Position numbers and translations under genes: made by a program. Positions 44,002-53,072 of a stretch of DNA of 64,000 nt are shown in pieces. The first letter of the stretch is position 1, and every line of letters starts with the position of its first letter. Under the pieces are notes generated by a model. The model had not been told where the DNA came from. It ran no database searches and saw only the letters and a program-made list of their open reading frames with translations. The stretch comes from Kineothrix sp. MSJ-39 (GTDB lineage Bacteria; Bacillota; Clostridia; Lachnospirales; Lachnospiraceae). The stretch is taken from positions 56,436-120,435 of the forward strand of contig NZ_JAHLPN010000008.1 in the NCBI RefSeq assembly GCF_018917935.1, read 5' to 3'.

Positions 44002-45762
44002 ATGCGATTTTTACTGACGGCAGTTAATGCAAAGTATATTCATTCAAATCCGGCGGTGTATTCCCTGCAGGCATATGCCTGTCAGGAGGATCCGACGCTG
44101 AAGGGACAGATATTTGTGGCAGAGTATACGATCAACCAACAGATGGAAGATGTGCTGGCGGATCTGTATGAGCACAGACCGGATGTGATCGGCTTTTCCT
44201 GCTATATCTGGAACATTTCGTATATTAAAAAGCTCGTCAGGGAGTTGAAGAAGCTCCTGCCACAGGTGCAGATCTGGCTGGGCGGACCTGAGGTATCCTT
44301 TGATGCGGAAAAGGTTCTGGAAGATTATCCACAGCTTACCGGTATTATGCTCGGTGAAGGAGAACAGACCTTTTTAGAGCTCGCACAGCATTACAGAAAC
44401 GGTGAGAGCGGCGAAGATATGTTATCCCGGATCGCAGGGCTTGCCATCAGAAAGGACGGAAAAGCCATGCTGACCAGACCGCGTGAGCTGACCGATCTGT
44501 CTGCCATTCCATTTTTATATGACGATCTGCAGAAATTTGAAAATAAGATCCTGTATTATGAGTCGAGCCGTGGCTGTCCGTTCCGCTGCAGCTATTGCTT
44601 ATCTTCCATTGATAAGAAGGTCAGGCTGCGGGATCTTTCCATTGTGAAGCGGGAGCTGCAGTTTTTCCTTGATCAGAAGGTGGCACAGGTAAAATTCGTA
44701 GATCGTACCTTTAACTGTAATAAAAAACATGCCATGGAGATCTGGGAATATCTGCTGGCACATGACAATGGCATTACCAATTTCCATTTTGAGATCGCGG
44801 CGGATATTTTGGATGAGGAGCAGATCCGGCTTTTAAATAAGTTCAGACCGGGCGCTGTGCAGCTGGAGATCGGCGTACAGTCGACCAATGAGGAGACAAT
44901 CCGGGAAATTGACAGGCATATGGATGTCGGGCTGCTCAGACAGATCGTGCAAAAGATCCATGCAGGTCATAATATCCATATTCATCTGGATCTGATCGCC
45001 GGACTGCCACTGGAGGGGTATACTTCCTTCGGACATTCCTTTGACGATGTGTATGCCATGGAGCCTGAGCAGCTGCAGCTTGGCTTTTTAAAAGTGCTGA
45101 AGGGCTCTAAAATGCATGATAACTGTGAAACATATGGGCTTGTCTATCTGGATGAGCCGCCTTATGAGGTTTTGTATACAAACTGGCTCAGTTATGAAGA
45201 AGTACGCAGGCTCAAACAGATCGAGGAAATGGTGGAGCTGTATTATAACAGCAATCAGTTTGTGACAACCTTAAAGCTGCTTGTTCCGCAGTTTGCTTCT
45301 CCGTTTGCCTTTTTTGAGCAGCTGGCGGATTATTTTGCCGGACAGGGTTATTTCCTGAAAGCACCGGCAAGAAGCTACCGGTATCAGGTATTGTATGATT
45401 TTATCAGAGAAAAGGGACTGTCTGCAGAGCTGTTCCGGGAAACACTGACGCAGGATCTGTATCTGCGTGAAAACTGCAAGACAAGACCGGCATTTGCAAA
45501 AGATCCGGCGTTATATAAGGAAGAGATCCGCAGGATCTGCCAGCGGGCAGCGAAGGATCCGGCGCAGCTTTCGGAAAGCTACGAGGGCTGTGATGCAAGA
45601 TCGATCGCAAGAATGACACATATAGAACCGTATTTTTATGATCTGGTAACAGGAGAAAAACGAGGACAGGAAGCATTTTTCCTGTATGATTATACAAAGA
45701 AGAGTCCGCTCACGGGCGAAGTTTCCGTGATCGATGTGACGGCTCTTTCGGAGGCAGAGTAG
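44002..45762 (+). CDS. B12-binding-domain radical SAM protein (DUF4080 type)
   Basis: The 586-residue protein has an N-terminal cobalamin-binding-like domain (about 1-140, with GFSCYIWNISY and LGGPEVS) and a radical SAM domain with Cys192, Cys196 and Cys199 in GCPFRCSYC. The C-terminal 200 residues match the DUF4080 extension. The reaction is unknown. It abuts nth with no intervening base. Confidence 0.9.
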   Translation: MRFLLTAVNAKYIHSNPAVYSLQAYACQEDPTLKGQIFVAEYTINQQMEDVLADLYEHRPDVIGFSCYIWNISYIKKLVRELKKLLPQVQIWLGGPEVSFDAEKVLEDYPQLTGIMLGEGEQTFLELAQHYRNGESGEDMLSRIAGLAIRKDGKAMLTRPRELTDLSAIPFLYDDLQKFENKILYYESSRGCPFRCSYCLSSIDKKVRLRDLSIVKRELQFFLDQKVAQVKFVDRTFNCNKKHAMEIWEYLLAHDNGITNFHFEIAADILDEEQIRLLNKFRPGAVQLEIGVQSTNEETIREIDRHMDVGLLRQIVQKIHAGHNIHIHLDLIAGLPLEGYTSFGHSFDDVYAMEPEQLQLGFLKVLKGSKMHDNCETYGLVYLDEPPYEVLYTNWLSYEEVRRLKQIEEMVELYYNSNQFVTTLKLLVPQFASPFAFFEQLADYFAGQGYFLKAPARSYRYQVLYDFIREKGLSAELFRETLTQDLYLRENCKTRPAFAKDPALYKEEIRRICQRAAKDPAQLSESYEGCDARSIARMTHIEPYFYDLVTGEKRGQEAFFLYDYTKKSPLTGEVSVIDVTALSEAE

Positions 45763-46392
45763 ATGGCTACAAAGCGAACAAAAGAAATTTTACGAAGACT
45801 GGACGAGGTGTACACAACCGAATACAAATGTTATCTGGAGCATGACAGTGCGTGGCAGCTTCTGATCGCCACGATCCTGAGTGCACAGTGTACGGATGCC
45901 CGCGTCAATATCGTAACAAAGGATCTGTTTCGGAAATATCCGACCATTGAGGCTTTTGCCGGGGCAGATGTGAATGAACTGGAGCAGGATATCAAATCAA
46001 CCGGTTTTTATCATAATAAAGCGAGAAATATCATAGGCTGCTGTAGAAAGCTTGTATACGAATTTCACGGGGAAGTACCGCGCAGTATCGAGGAGCTGAC
46101 GTCCCTTCCGGGCGTGGGCAGAAAGACAGCCAATGTGATCCGCGGCAATATTTACCACGAGCCGAGCATTGTCGTGGATACACATGTAAAACGCATTTCC
46201 AACAGACTGGGACTGACGAAGGAAACAGATCCGGAAAAGATCGAGCATGATCTGGAGAAGGTTCTGCCGAAGGATCACTGGATCTTATTCAATATCCAGA
46301 TCATCACATTTGGCAGGCAGATCTGCTTTGCAAGAAGCCCGAAATGTGAGGAATGTTTTTTACAGGAATTTTGCAGGGAAAAGCATGAGTAG
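45763..46392 (+). CDS. nth: Endonuclease III
   Basis: The 209-residue base-excision glycosylase/AP lyase has the helix-hairpin-helix LPGVGRKTAN with Lys121, catalytic Asp139 in VVDTHV, and the 4Fe-4S cysteines Cys188, Cys195, Cys198 and Cys204. It removes oxidised pyrimidines. It starts immediately after the radical SAM stop and overlaps the next gene by eight bases. Confidence 0.96.
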   Translation: MATKRTKEILRRLDEVYTTEYKCYLEHDSAWQLLIATILSAQCTDARVNIVTKDLFRKYPTIEAFAGADVNELEQDIKSTGFYHNKARNIIGCCRKLVYEFHGEVPRSIEELTSLPGVGRKTANVIRGNIYHEPSIVVDTHVKRISNRLGLTKETDPEKIEHDLEKVLPKDHWILFNIQIITFGRQICFARSPKCEECFLQEFCREKHE

Positions 46393-47113
46393 AGGAAAAG
46401 CAGTGGTTCTGGATCTGGAAACGACAGGTCTGAACCCGAGAACAGATAAGATCATAGAAATAGGAGCCCTTCTGGTTGAAGATGGGGAGATCAGGGATAC
46501 TTTCTCAACGCTTGTCAGTCCGGGCAGAAGACTTTTGCCACAGACAACGGAGATCACAGGCATTACGGATGAAATGCTGGAAAATGCACCGGTCTTTTCA
46601 GACATTGCAGAGAAGCTGCTGGCGTTTCTGGGAGAGTATGTGCTTCTGGGACACAGTATCCTGTCAGATTATGCCTTTCTGAAAAAGGCTCTTGTCAATG
46701 AACAGCCGAAGGGCTTTACTTTTGAGCGAAATGGGCTGGATACACTGAAGCTTGCAAGGCGGTTTCTGCCTGCGGAGCAGAAAAAAGCACTTCCTGCGCT
46801 GACTGCCTATTATCAGATCCCGCATGAGCCGCACAGGGCACTTGCGGACGCACAGGCGACCTTTCTGCTATATGAAAAGCTGTGGGATCTGTATGAGGCA
46901 GAGACACCGTCGGCTTTTGCCCCTTTTCCGCTGCATTATCAGATCAAAAGAGAAGTGCCTGTCATGCCAAAGCAGATCGAGCAGATCCGTCGTCTTTTAG
47001 AAGAACGGGGAATTCCATGCGACAGAGATCTTTCACAGCTTACCAAAAACGAAGCAAGCCGTCTGGCGGATCAGATCAGAAGCGGCGTTATAAAAGCTCC
47101 TGCAGACGAGTGA
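46385..47113 (+). CDS. DnaQ-like 3'-5' exonuclease
   Basis: The 242-residue protein has the DEDD exonuclease motifs: Asp10-x-Glu12 in LDLETTG, GHSILSDY and HRALADAQAT. A C-terminal segment of about 60 residues beginning near VMPKQIEQIRRLLEERGI may be an accessory DNA-binding part. I chose the ATG at 46385; the open frame upstream lies inside nth. Its 3' end overlaps the convergent TPR-like gene by 26 bp. Confidence 0.88.
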   Translation: MSRGKAVVLDLETTGLNPRTDKIIEIGALLVEDGEIRDTFSTLVSPGRRLLPQTTEITGITDEMLENAPVFSDIAEKLLAFLGEYVLLGHSILSDYAFLKKALVNEQPKGFTFERNGLDTLKLARRFLPAEQKKALPALTAYYQIPHEPHRALADAQATFLLYEKLWDLYEAETPSAFAPFPLHYQIKREVPVMPKQIEQIRRLLEERGIPCDRDLSQLTKNEASRLADQIRSGVIKAPADE

Positions 47114-47699
47114 GGATCGTATCCTTCATCATGGTTGGCAGCTTTTCGGCGAGCAGGATGAGGTCATTGATCTTACCGGGCCTGCCTTCCTCCAGATAGA
47201 GCCGGGCAAGCAGCAGGTAGTGTTCACTGATATCCGTTCCGGTCACGATCGTCTTTTCCAGAAGCGTTCTGGCTTCGGATTTTCGCCCCGCATCATAAAG
47301 TGCCTGTGCAAGTCTGACGATATGAATGGAAAAGACAGTAAAGTTTTCTTCATATTCGGACAGGCGCGTGATATTGGGTGCTCCGTATTTCAGCTTCAGA
47401 TCGGTATTGGAGATCCCATTTAAGTTCAGCATCTTTTTATCACGGAGATTCTGCAGAATTTCCAGACTTTCCGGAAGCTGAGCGCCGCTTTCCGTAAAGG
47501 ATTCAGCGGTGGGAAGCGCATCAAAATCAAAGGAAATATAAGGAAGATGATCCAGACTTTTCTTTCTGACAGAATTTGCCTTGGATTCCCGTTCCCAGAA
47601 TTCTTCTTCGATCTGTTTATTGGTTTTTTCCGTTTTTTTCAGGTTTACGGTAAGCCAGAGTACAACGATGATAAAACTTGCAAAAACAATTAAGTTCAT
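47088..47699 (-). CDS. Membrane-anchored protein with TPR-like C-terminus
   Basis: The 203-residue protein has one N-terminal membrane segment (about 2-19), a charged region, and a helical C-terminal half. The half has TPR-like spacing (LAQALYDAGRKSEARTLLE and LLLARLYLEEGRP). I do not recognise a specific family. Its 3' end overlaps the exonuclease gene on the other strand. Confidence 0.72.
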   Translation of the reverse strand: MNLIVFASFIIVVLWLTVNLKKTEKTNKQIEEEFWERESKANSVRKKSLDHLPYISFDFDALPTAESFTESGAQLPESLEILQNLRDKKMLNLNGISNTDLKLKYGAPNITRLSEYEENFTVFSIHIVRLAQALYDAGRKSEARTLLEKTIVTGTDISEHYLLLARLYLEEGRPGKINDLILLAEKLPTMMKDTILTRLQELL

Positions 47700-47735
47700 T
47701 TATAATATCCTTTCGTAAAGACGAGGTGAAATTCT

Positions 47736-47843
47736 ATGTTTAATAATAGCAAAAAAAGGCGCATTGTAGCAACTATTATTGTTATCATTCTGGTGCTTGC
47801 AATGGTCGTACCGCTCGCTATTTCAGCAGTGGGTATTTTCTAG
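47736..47843 (+). CDS. Small single-pass membrane protein, 35 residues
   Basis: The frame begins MFNNSKKRRIV and continues as one hydrophobic helix to the end (SAVGIF). GAGGTG lies upstream of the ATG. It ends ten bases before the VanW gene start and is likely co-transcribed with it. Similar tiny basic-plus-helix proteins are common in Firmicutes; the function is unknown. Confidence 0.65.
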   Translation: MFNNSKKRRIVATIIVIILVLAMVVPLAISAVGIF

Positions 47844-47853
47844 GAGAAGAGTT

Positions 47854-49422
47854 ATGAAAAAATTTATCAGCTTACTGCCTGCAGTTATACTGGCTGCACT
47901 TGTTATGACAGGTATGGATGCAGAGGCAGCAGGAACCTTTAATACGATTGAAAATGGTGTATTTATCGGAGATATCGATGTTTCCGGTATGACAACGCTG
48001 GAGGCTGAGGACGCAGTCAATTCCTATGTGGACGGACTGAAGGAAAAAGAGATCACCTTAAATGCCTTAAACGGCAATACCGTTACCGTAACGGCTGAAG
48101 ATCTTGGAATCGAATGGGATAACAAGGAAGTCGTTGATGAAGCAGGAGAGCTTGGAAAAGCAGGGAATATTGTACAGCGTTATAAGGCACTGAAGGATCT
48201 GGAGCATCAGAACGAGATCTTTCCGCTTTCTATTTCCTTTGATGAGACGGCAGTCAAATCTGTCATTGAGGAAAAATGTCTGCAGTATAATGTAGAAGCA
48301 GTAGATGGCACGCTGACAAGAGAAAACGGTGCATTCGTTTATGAGCCGGGTCAGACCGGTGTTGAGATCAATGTAGATGAATCCGTAGATGCGATCGAGT
48401 CTTATCTGACAAACGACTGGGACAAGGAAGCAGCTTCCATTGATCTGGTAGCAGAGACAACACAGCCGCGTGGTACGGAGGAAGAACTTTCCAAGGTCAA
48501 GGATGTGCTTGGCACTTTTACGACGAGTTATTCTACATCCGGTGCAAACAGAAGCGGTAACGTAAAGAACGGCTGCAGCAAGATCAACGGTACTTTATTA
48601 TATCCGGGAGACAGCTTTTCCGCATATGAGACAGTCAGCCCGTTTACGGAAGAAAACGGATATTATCTCGCCGGTTCTTACAGCAATGGTATGGTTGTAG
48701 AGTCCTTAGGCGGCGGTATCTGTCAGGTATCCACAACATTATACAATGCTGTCCTTTTAGCAGAGCTTGATGTGACAGAACGTTTCAATCATTCCATGAT
48801 CGTTAACTATGTGGATCCGTCCGCAGATGCAGCGATCTCAGGAACCGCAAAGGATCTGAAATTTACAAATAATCTGGATTGTCCGGTATATATCGAAGGA
48901 TATACCACATCCGATAAGCATATTACATTTACGATTTACGGACAGGAGACAAGACCGTCCAATCGTAAGATCAGATATGAGAGTGAAGTGATCAGCAAAA
49001 CAGAGCCGACAGGCGAAAAGATTGTAGCAGACGGTTCTATGGCAGCAGGTTCCGTCAGTGTACAGTCCGCACATACAGGCTACGTCGCTGAGCTTTGGAA
49101 GGTTGTTACTGTGGATGGTGAGGAAGAAAGCCGTACACAGGTCAACAAGAGTACATACGCAGCCACACCACGTACCGCAACGGTCGGAACCGCAACAGCA
49201 AATCCAGCAGCGGCGGCGGCGATCAATGCGGCGATCGCAACAGGAAGCATCGATCAGTGCAGAGCAACAGCAGCAGCGATCAATGCAGGTACTTACAATG
49301 ATCCTGCACAGGCAGCAGCTCTTGCAGCACAGCAGGCGCAGCAGGAAGCGATCCGTCAGCAGCAGGAAGCAATCGCAGCACAGCAGGCTGCAATTGAGCA
49401 GGCACAACAGCAGGCACAGTAA
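47854..49422 (+). CDS. VanW family protein with peptidoglycan-binding-like domains
   Basis: The 522-residue exported protein starts with a signal peptide (MKKFISLLPAV to about residue 27). Repeats of the PG_binding_4 type follow (about 30-220), then a VanW domain (about 225-350, with GICQVSTTLYNA and FNHSMIVNY). A G5-like stretch and a Gln/Ala-rich tail of about 60 residues end it. Relatives occur with cell wall and L,D-transpeptidase proteins; the enzymatic role of VanW is unknown. I chose the ATG at 47854 with AGGAGA; an upstream frame start has no site. Confidence 0.88.
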   Translation: MKKFISLLPAVILAALVMTGMDAEAAGTFNTIENGVFIGDIDVSGMTTLEAEDAVNSYVDGLKEKEITLNALNGNTVTVTAEDLGIEWDNKEVVDEAGELGKAGNIVQRYKALKDLEHQNEIFPLSISFDETAVKSVIEEKCLQYNVEAVDGTLTRENGAFVYEPGQTGVEINVDESVDAIESYLTNDWDKEAASIDLVAETTQPRGTEEELSKVKDVLGTFTTSYSTSGANRSGNVKNGCSKINGTLLYPGDSFSAYETVSPFTEENGYYLAGSYSNGMVVESLGGGICQVSTTLYNAVLLAELDVTERFNHSMIVNYVDPSADAAISGTAKDLKFTNNLDCPVYIEGYTTSDKHITFTIYGQETRPSNRKIRYESEVISKTEPTGEKIVADGSMAAGSVSVQSAHTGYVAELWKVVTVDGEEESRTQVNKSTYAATPRTATVGTATANPAAAAAINAAIATGSIDQCRATAAAINAGTYNDPAQAAALAAQQAQQEAIRQQQEAIAAQQAAIEQAQQQAQ

Positions 49423-49451
49423 ATTGTTGAAAACGTGGCAGGTGGACAGTA

Positions 49452-50438
49452 TTGAAACAGGGAAAGATCGCAGAGAATGTCTTAAAGCGTTCTGTTTTAA
49501 AACCAATCCAATCGCATACTGAGAAAAAAGCAAATGGCGCAGTGACAGGATCAGACTGCGCCTTTTTGGCATATAAAATGCAGACGATCTCCCTGCCTGT
49601 AGCGGGCGATGTATTGATGCGCCATGGCATTTATGCGGCGGTCAATGCACTGGCGGCGGCGGGTTATACGCCGCAGAATATCCTGCTGGGCATTTCTATC
49701 CCGGAACGCATGCGGGAGATCAAGCTGAAAGCCATGATGGAAGCGGCGCAGGATGTCTGCACACAGGAGAATTTACAGATCCTGGGTGGTCATACAGAAG
49801 TTTCTGATGCAGTATCCACACCTGTTTTGAGCGTTACAGCAATCGGAACAGGCGCGGGTCTGGCGGAGCAAAAAGCGGCGGGACTGGATATTGTTGTAAC
49901 GAAATATATCGGAATGGAAGCGGCGGCGCTTCTGGCACAGGAGAAGGAAGCACAGCTGCTTGCACGTTTTCCGAAGGTCATGGTAGAAAAGGCGAAAGGC
50001 TTTGAAAAGTATCTTTCTATCCTTCCGGAGGCTGCAACCGCCGGTAAGTCCGGCGTTTCCTTTATGCAGGCGGTCAGAGAAGGCGGTATTTTCGCTTCCC
50101 TCTGGGAACTCGCAGAAAGAGCAGGCGTTGGACTACATATAGATCTGATGAAAATTCCGATGGATCAGACCGTTGTGGAAATCTGCAACTATTACGATCT
50201 GAATCCATACGAGATCTTGTCATCCGGATCGGCACTTCTGTTTGCGGAGCAGGGACAGCAGCTTTGTGAGAAACTGGAAGCACTTGGCATTCCTGCGGCG
50301 GTGATCGGACAGACAACGGACGGGAATGACAGGATCATTCAGAACGGAGAGGAGATCCGCTATCTGGATCTGCCAAAACCGGATCAGATCAGAAAAATAT
50401 TAAATTATACTGCAAAAATGGCAAGTAAGGGAGAATAA
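49452..50438 (+). CDS. AIR synthase-related protein (HypE/PurM-like fold)
   Basis: The 328-residue protein matches the AIR synthase-related family, sometimes annotated as hydrogenase maturation factor. The start MKQGKIAENVLKRSVLK and the segment LGGHTEVSDAV with ILSSGSALLFA are characteristic. It begins with TTG, which preserves the conserved N-terminus; AGGTGG lies upstream. No hydrogenase genes are present, so the annotation HypE would be unsafe. It is 2 bp from the Lrp gene. Confidence 0.85.
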   Translation: MKQGKIAENVLKRSVLKPIQSHTEKKANGAVTGSDCAFLAYKMQTISLPVAGDVLMRHGIYAAVNALAAAGYTPQNILLGISIPERMREIKLKAMMEAAQDVCTQENLQILGGHTEVSDAVSTPVLSVTAIGTGAGLAEQKAAGLDIVVTKYIGMEAAALLAQEKEAQLLARFPKVMVEKAKGFEKYLSILPEAATAGKSGVSFMQAVREGGIFASLWELAERAGVGLHIDLMKIPMDQTVVEICNYYDLNPYEILSSGSALLFAEQGQQLCEKLEALGIPAAVIGQTTDGNDRIIQNGEEIRYLDLPKPDQIRKILNYTAKMASKGE

Positions 50439-50440
50439 AA

Positions 50441-50923
50441 ATGAGAGAAAGAATTTTATCTATAATTGAAAAAAACAGCCGCATTGATCTGCATGAGCTG
50501 GCAGTCATCATGGGCGAGCCTGAGATCGAGGTCGCTAACGAGCTGAAAAGAATGGAAGAAGAAGGCATTATCTGTGGCTATCATACCCTGATCGACTGGG
50601 AAAAGACCAACATCGAAAAGGTATCTGCTCTGATCGAAGTACGTGTAACACCACAGAGAGGACAGGGCTTTGACAATATTGCAGAGCGCATTTACAAGTA
50701 CCCGGAAGTAAATTCCGTATATCTGATCTCCGGCGGTTATGACCTGCTTGTGACGCTGGAAGGCCGTACTTTAAAGGAAGTTTCCAAGTTTGTATCAGAT
50801 AAGCTTTCCACACTGGATTCCGTACTGAGCACAGCAACACACTTTATCCTGAAGAAATACAAGGATCACGGAACGATCCTGACAAAGAAATATGAAGATG
50901 AAAGGATTAAGGTGACACCATGA
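50441..50923 (+). CDS. Lrp/AsnC-family transcriptional regulator
   Basis: The 160-residue protein has an N-terminal winged helix-turn-helix (about 1-55) and a RAM ligand-binding domain (about 65-150, with LISGGYDLLVTLEG). It overlaps the aminotransferase gene by four bases (ATGA), so it probably responds to an amino acid handled by that enzyme. That link is inference. Confidence 0.92.
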   Translation: MRERILSIIEKNSRIDLHELAVIMGEPEIEVANELKRMEEEGIICGYHTLIDWEKTNIEKVSALIEVRVTPQRGQGFDNIAERIYKYPEVNSVYLISGGYDLLVTLEGRTLKEVSKFVSDKLSTLDSVLSTATHFILKKYKDHGTILTKKYEDERIKVTP

Positions 50924-52092
50924 GAAATCCGTTAGCAGAGCAGGTTGTTTCTTTGAAACCATCCGGTATCCGGAAGTTTTTTGATCTGGTGGCTGAAATG
51001 CCGGATGCTATTTCACTTGGTGTAGGTGAGCCTGATTTTGATACACCGTGGCATATCCGTGATGAGGGTATTTATTCTCTGGAAAAGGGAAGAACGTTTT
51101 ATACATCCAATGCAGGTCTGAAAGAGCTCAGACAGGAGATCTGCAATTACTTAAATCGTAAGCTGGGCGTAACGTATGATGCGGATCATGAGGTACTGAT
51201 CACAGTTGGTGGTTCCGAAGCGATCGATATCGGACTGCGTGCCATGATCAATCCGGGTAAAGGCGAAGAAGTGCTGATCCCGCAGCCAAGCTATGTTTCT
51301 TATGAGCCGTGTGCAATCTTAGCCGGAGCAAAACCGGTCATCATAGAGCTGAAGCATGAAAACGAGTTCCGTCTGACCGCAGAGGAGCTGGAAGCAGCCA
51401 TTACAGAAAACAGCAAGATTCTGATCCTGCCATTCCCGAACAACCCGACAGGTGCGATCATGGAACGCAAAGATCTTGAAGCGATCGCAGAAGTTATTGA
51501 GAAGCACGATCTGTTCGTGATCTCCGATGAGATTTATTCAGAACTGAATTATAACGGTGAGCATGTATCGATCGTCTGTCTGCCGGGCATGAAGGAAAGA
51601 ACAATCCTGATCAACGGCTTTTCCAAGGCATTTGCCATGACAGGCTGGAGACTTGGTTATGCAACAGGTCCAGCAGCAATTATCCAGCAGATGACAAAGA
51701 TCCATCAGTTTGCCATCATGTGTGCACCGACCACAAGCCAGTATGCAGCTGTAGAAGCACTGAAAAACGGAGAAGAAGATGTGCTCATGATGCGTGAGGC
51801 ATACAACCAGAGAAGAAGATATCTGATGCATGCATTTAAGGAAATGGGACTGGAATGTTTTGAACCGTTCGGTGCCTTCTATGTCTTCCCATGTATCAAG
51901 GAATTTGGTATGACGAGTGAGGAATTTGCGACAAGACTTCTGCAGGAGGAAAAGGTTGCGGTTGTTCCGGGCACGGCATTTGGTGACTGCGGTGAAGGAT
52001 TCCTTCGTATTTCCTATGCATATTCACTGGAAGATCTGAAGCTTGCGATCGGAAGAATCCAGCATTTCATTACAAGACTTCGTCAGAAATAA
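50920..52092 (+). CDS. Class I/II PLP-dependent aminotransferase
   Basis: The 390-residue enzyme has the PLP lysine Lys236 in GFSKAFAMTGWRLG, the NPTGAI and SDEIYSEL motifs and FLRISYA at the end. It resembles aromatic or aspartate aminotransferases of the PatA/AspC group. The specific substrate is unknown. It is coupled to the Lrp gene upstream and followed after 23 bp by trmL. Confidence 0.94.
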   Translation: MRNPLAEQVVSLKPSGIRKFFDLVAEMPDAISLGVGEPDFDTPWHIRDEGIYSLEKGRTFYTSNAGLKELRQEICNYLNRKLGVTYDADHEVLITVGGSEAIDIGLRAMINPGKGEEVLIPQPSYVSYEPCAILAGAKPVIIELKHENEFRLTAEELEAAITENSKILILPFPNNPTGAIMERKDLEAIAEVIEKHDLFVISDEIYSELNYNGEHVSIVCLPGMKERTILINGFSKAFAMTGWRLGYATGPAAIIQQMTKIHQFAIMCAPTTSQYAAVEALKNGEEDVLMMREAYNQRRRYLMHAFKEMGLECFEPFGAFYVFPCIKEFGMTSEEFATRLLQEEKVAVVPGTAFGDCGEGFLRISYAYSLEDLKLAIGRIQHFITRLRQK

Positions 52093-52115
52093 TCATAGAT
52101 GGAAAAGGAACAGAT

Positions 52116-52625
52116 ATGCATATTATATTACATCAGCCGGAAATACCGGCAAATACGGGAAATATCGGAAGAACCTGTGTTGCGACAGGAACAAGCCTGC
52201 ATCTGATCGAGCCCTTGGGCTTCCGCCTGAATGAAAAAGAGATCAAACGCGCCGGTATGGATTACTGGGAGCATCTGGATGTGACAAGATATGTGAATTT
52301 TGAGGAATTCAAGGAAAAGCATCCGGGCGCTAAGATCTGGATGGCGACAACAAAGGCAAAGCACAGTTATACGGACGTATCCTTCGGACCGGATGATTTC
52401 ATCATGTTCGGGAAGGAAAGTGCGGGGATTCCGGAAGAAATACTGGTTGAGTATGAGCCGACCTGTATCCGTATTCCGATGCTGCCACAGATCCGTTCGC
52501 TGAACCTCTCCAACTCTGTTGCGATCGTGCTTTACGAAGCACTCCGCCAGAACAATTTTGAGAGCATGGAACTGGCAGGCAATCTGCACAGGCTGCATTG
52601 GAAGTCGGAGGAAGAAGAGAAGTAA
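52116..52625 (+). CDS. trmL: tRNA (cytidine/uridine-34 2'-O)-methyltransferase
   Basis: The 169-residue SPOUT methyltransferase begins MHIILHQPEIPANTGNIGRT and has the knot motifs FGKESAGIP and IPM..RSLNLSNSVAI. This is the short TrmL form, which methylates the wobble ribose of leucine tRNAs. Element C follows 54 bp downstream, with its outer stem in terminator position. Confidence 0.95.
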   Translation: MHIILHQPEIPANTGNIGRTCVATGTSLHLIEPLGFRLNEKEIKRAGMDYWEHLDVTRYVNFEEFKEKHPGAKIWMATTKAKHSYTDVSFGPDDFIMFGKESAGIPEEILVEYEPTCIRIPMLPQIRSLNLSNSVAIVLYEALRQNNFESMELAGNLHRLHWKSEEEEK

Positions 52626-52679
52626 ATAGATGATACAGAATAAATAACAAGTAACCAATAACAAAAAACAACAAATAAT

Positions 52680-52931
52680 GGGGTTACCGCATAGAATAAG
52701 CAATCGATAGTGTAGCCGACCGAGATTTCATATTTTTTTACCGGGTTCCCGCCACAGACGCTTTTATTAAATGTAATGGAGTTACTTTTGTAACTCCATT
52801 ATGCAGCCTCTGCGTATCGGCAAAGCCGATTCTGCATACGCAGAGGTTCCTTGTGGCAGGGGAACACGTGTAAATAAAACTATGAAATCGCAGGGTAGGC
52901 AAACGTGATTGCGTTTCTATGCGGTAACCCC
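52680..52931. repeat. Nested palindromic element, copy C
   Basis: A perfect 17-bp outer inverted repeat (52680-52696, 52915-52931) is followed by TGTTTTTTAT and looks like the trmL terminator. Inside, separated by linkers TAA and GT, lie the same core arms as in elements A and B (AAGCAATCGATAGTG..GAGATTT and AAATCGCAGGG..GATTGC). Between those arms is a different load of about 150 bp. It has a GTTCCC..CCACA/TGTGG..GGGAAC stem, a perfect hairpin TAATGGAGTTAC/GTAACTCCATTA and a hairpin CCTCTGCGTA/TACGCAGAGG. There is no gene in the 447-bp gap. Confidence 0.88.
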
Positions 52932-53022
52932 TGTTTTTTATCCAGATAATTGCATAGGTGCGGGGTGTCATGTACCATTAAATGATTGGAGATAGAAGGA
53001 AAGTAAATAAAAGTATAGGATT

Positions 53023-53066
53023 AAAAGAGGCTCTAAAGAGATTCGTCGCATAAAGAGCCTCTTTTT
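53023..53066 (-). terminator. Terminator of the AraC gene
   Basis: AAAAGAGGCTCT (53023) pairs with AGAGCCTCTTTT (53054-53065). T-rich ends on both strands allow it to serve the AraC gene, whose stop codon is seven bases away, and possibly upstream plus-strand transcripts. Confidence 0.85.
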
Positions 53067-53072
53067 GTTGCT

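Noticed and set aside
49452..50438. Calling the AIR-synthase-like gene hypE
   Set aside because: No hydrogenase or other hyp genes are nearby and the family is broader than HypE.
52402..52703. Long minus-strand frames over trmL
   Set aside because: They are antisense shadows of trmL, with no start signal and no recognisable domain.
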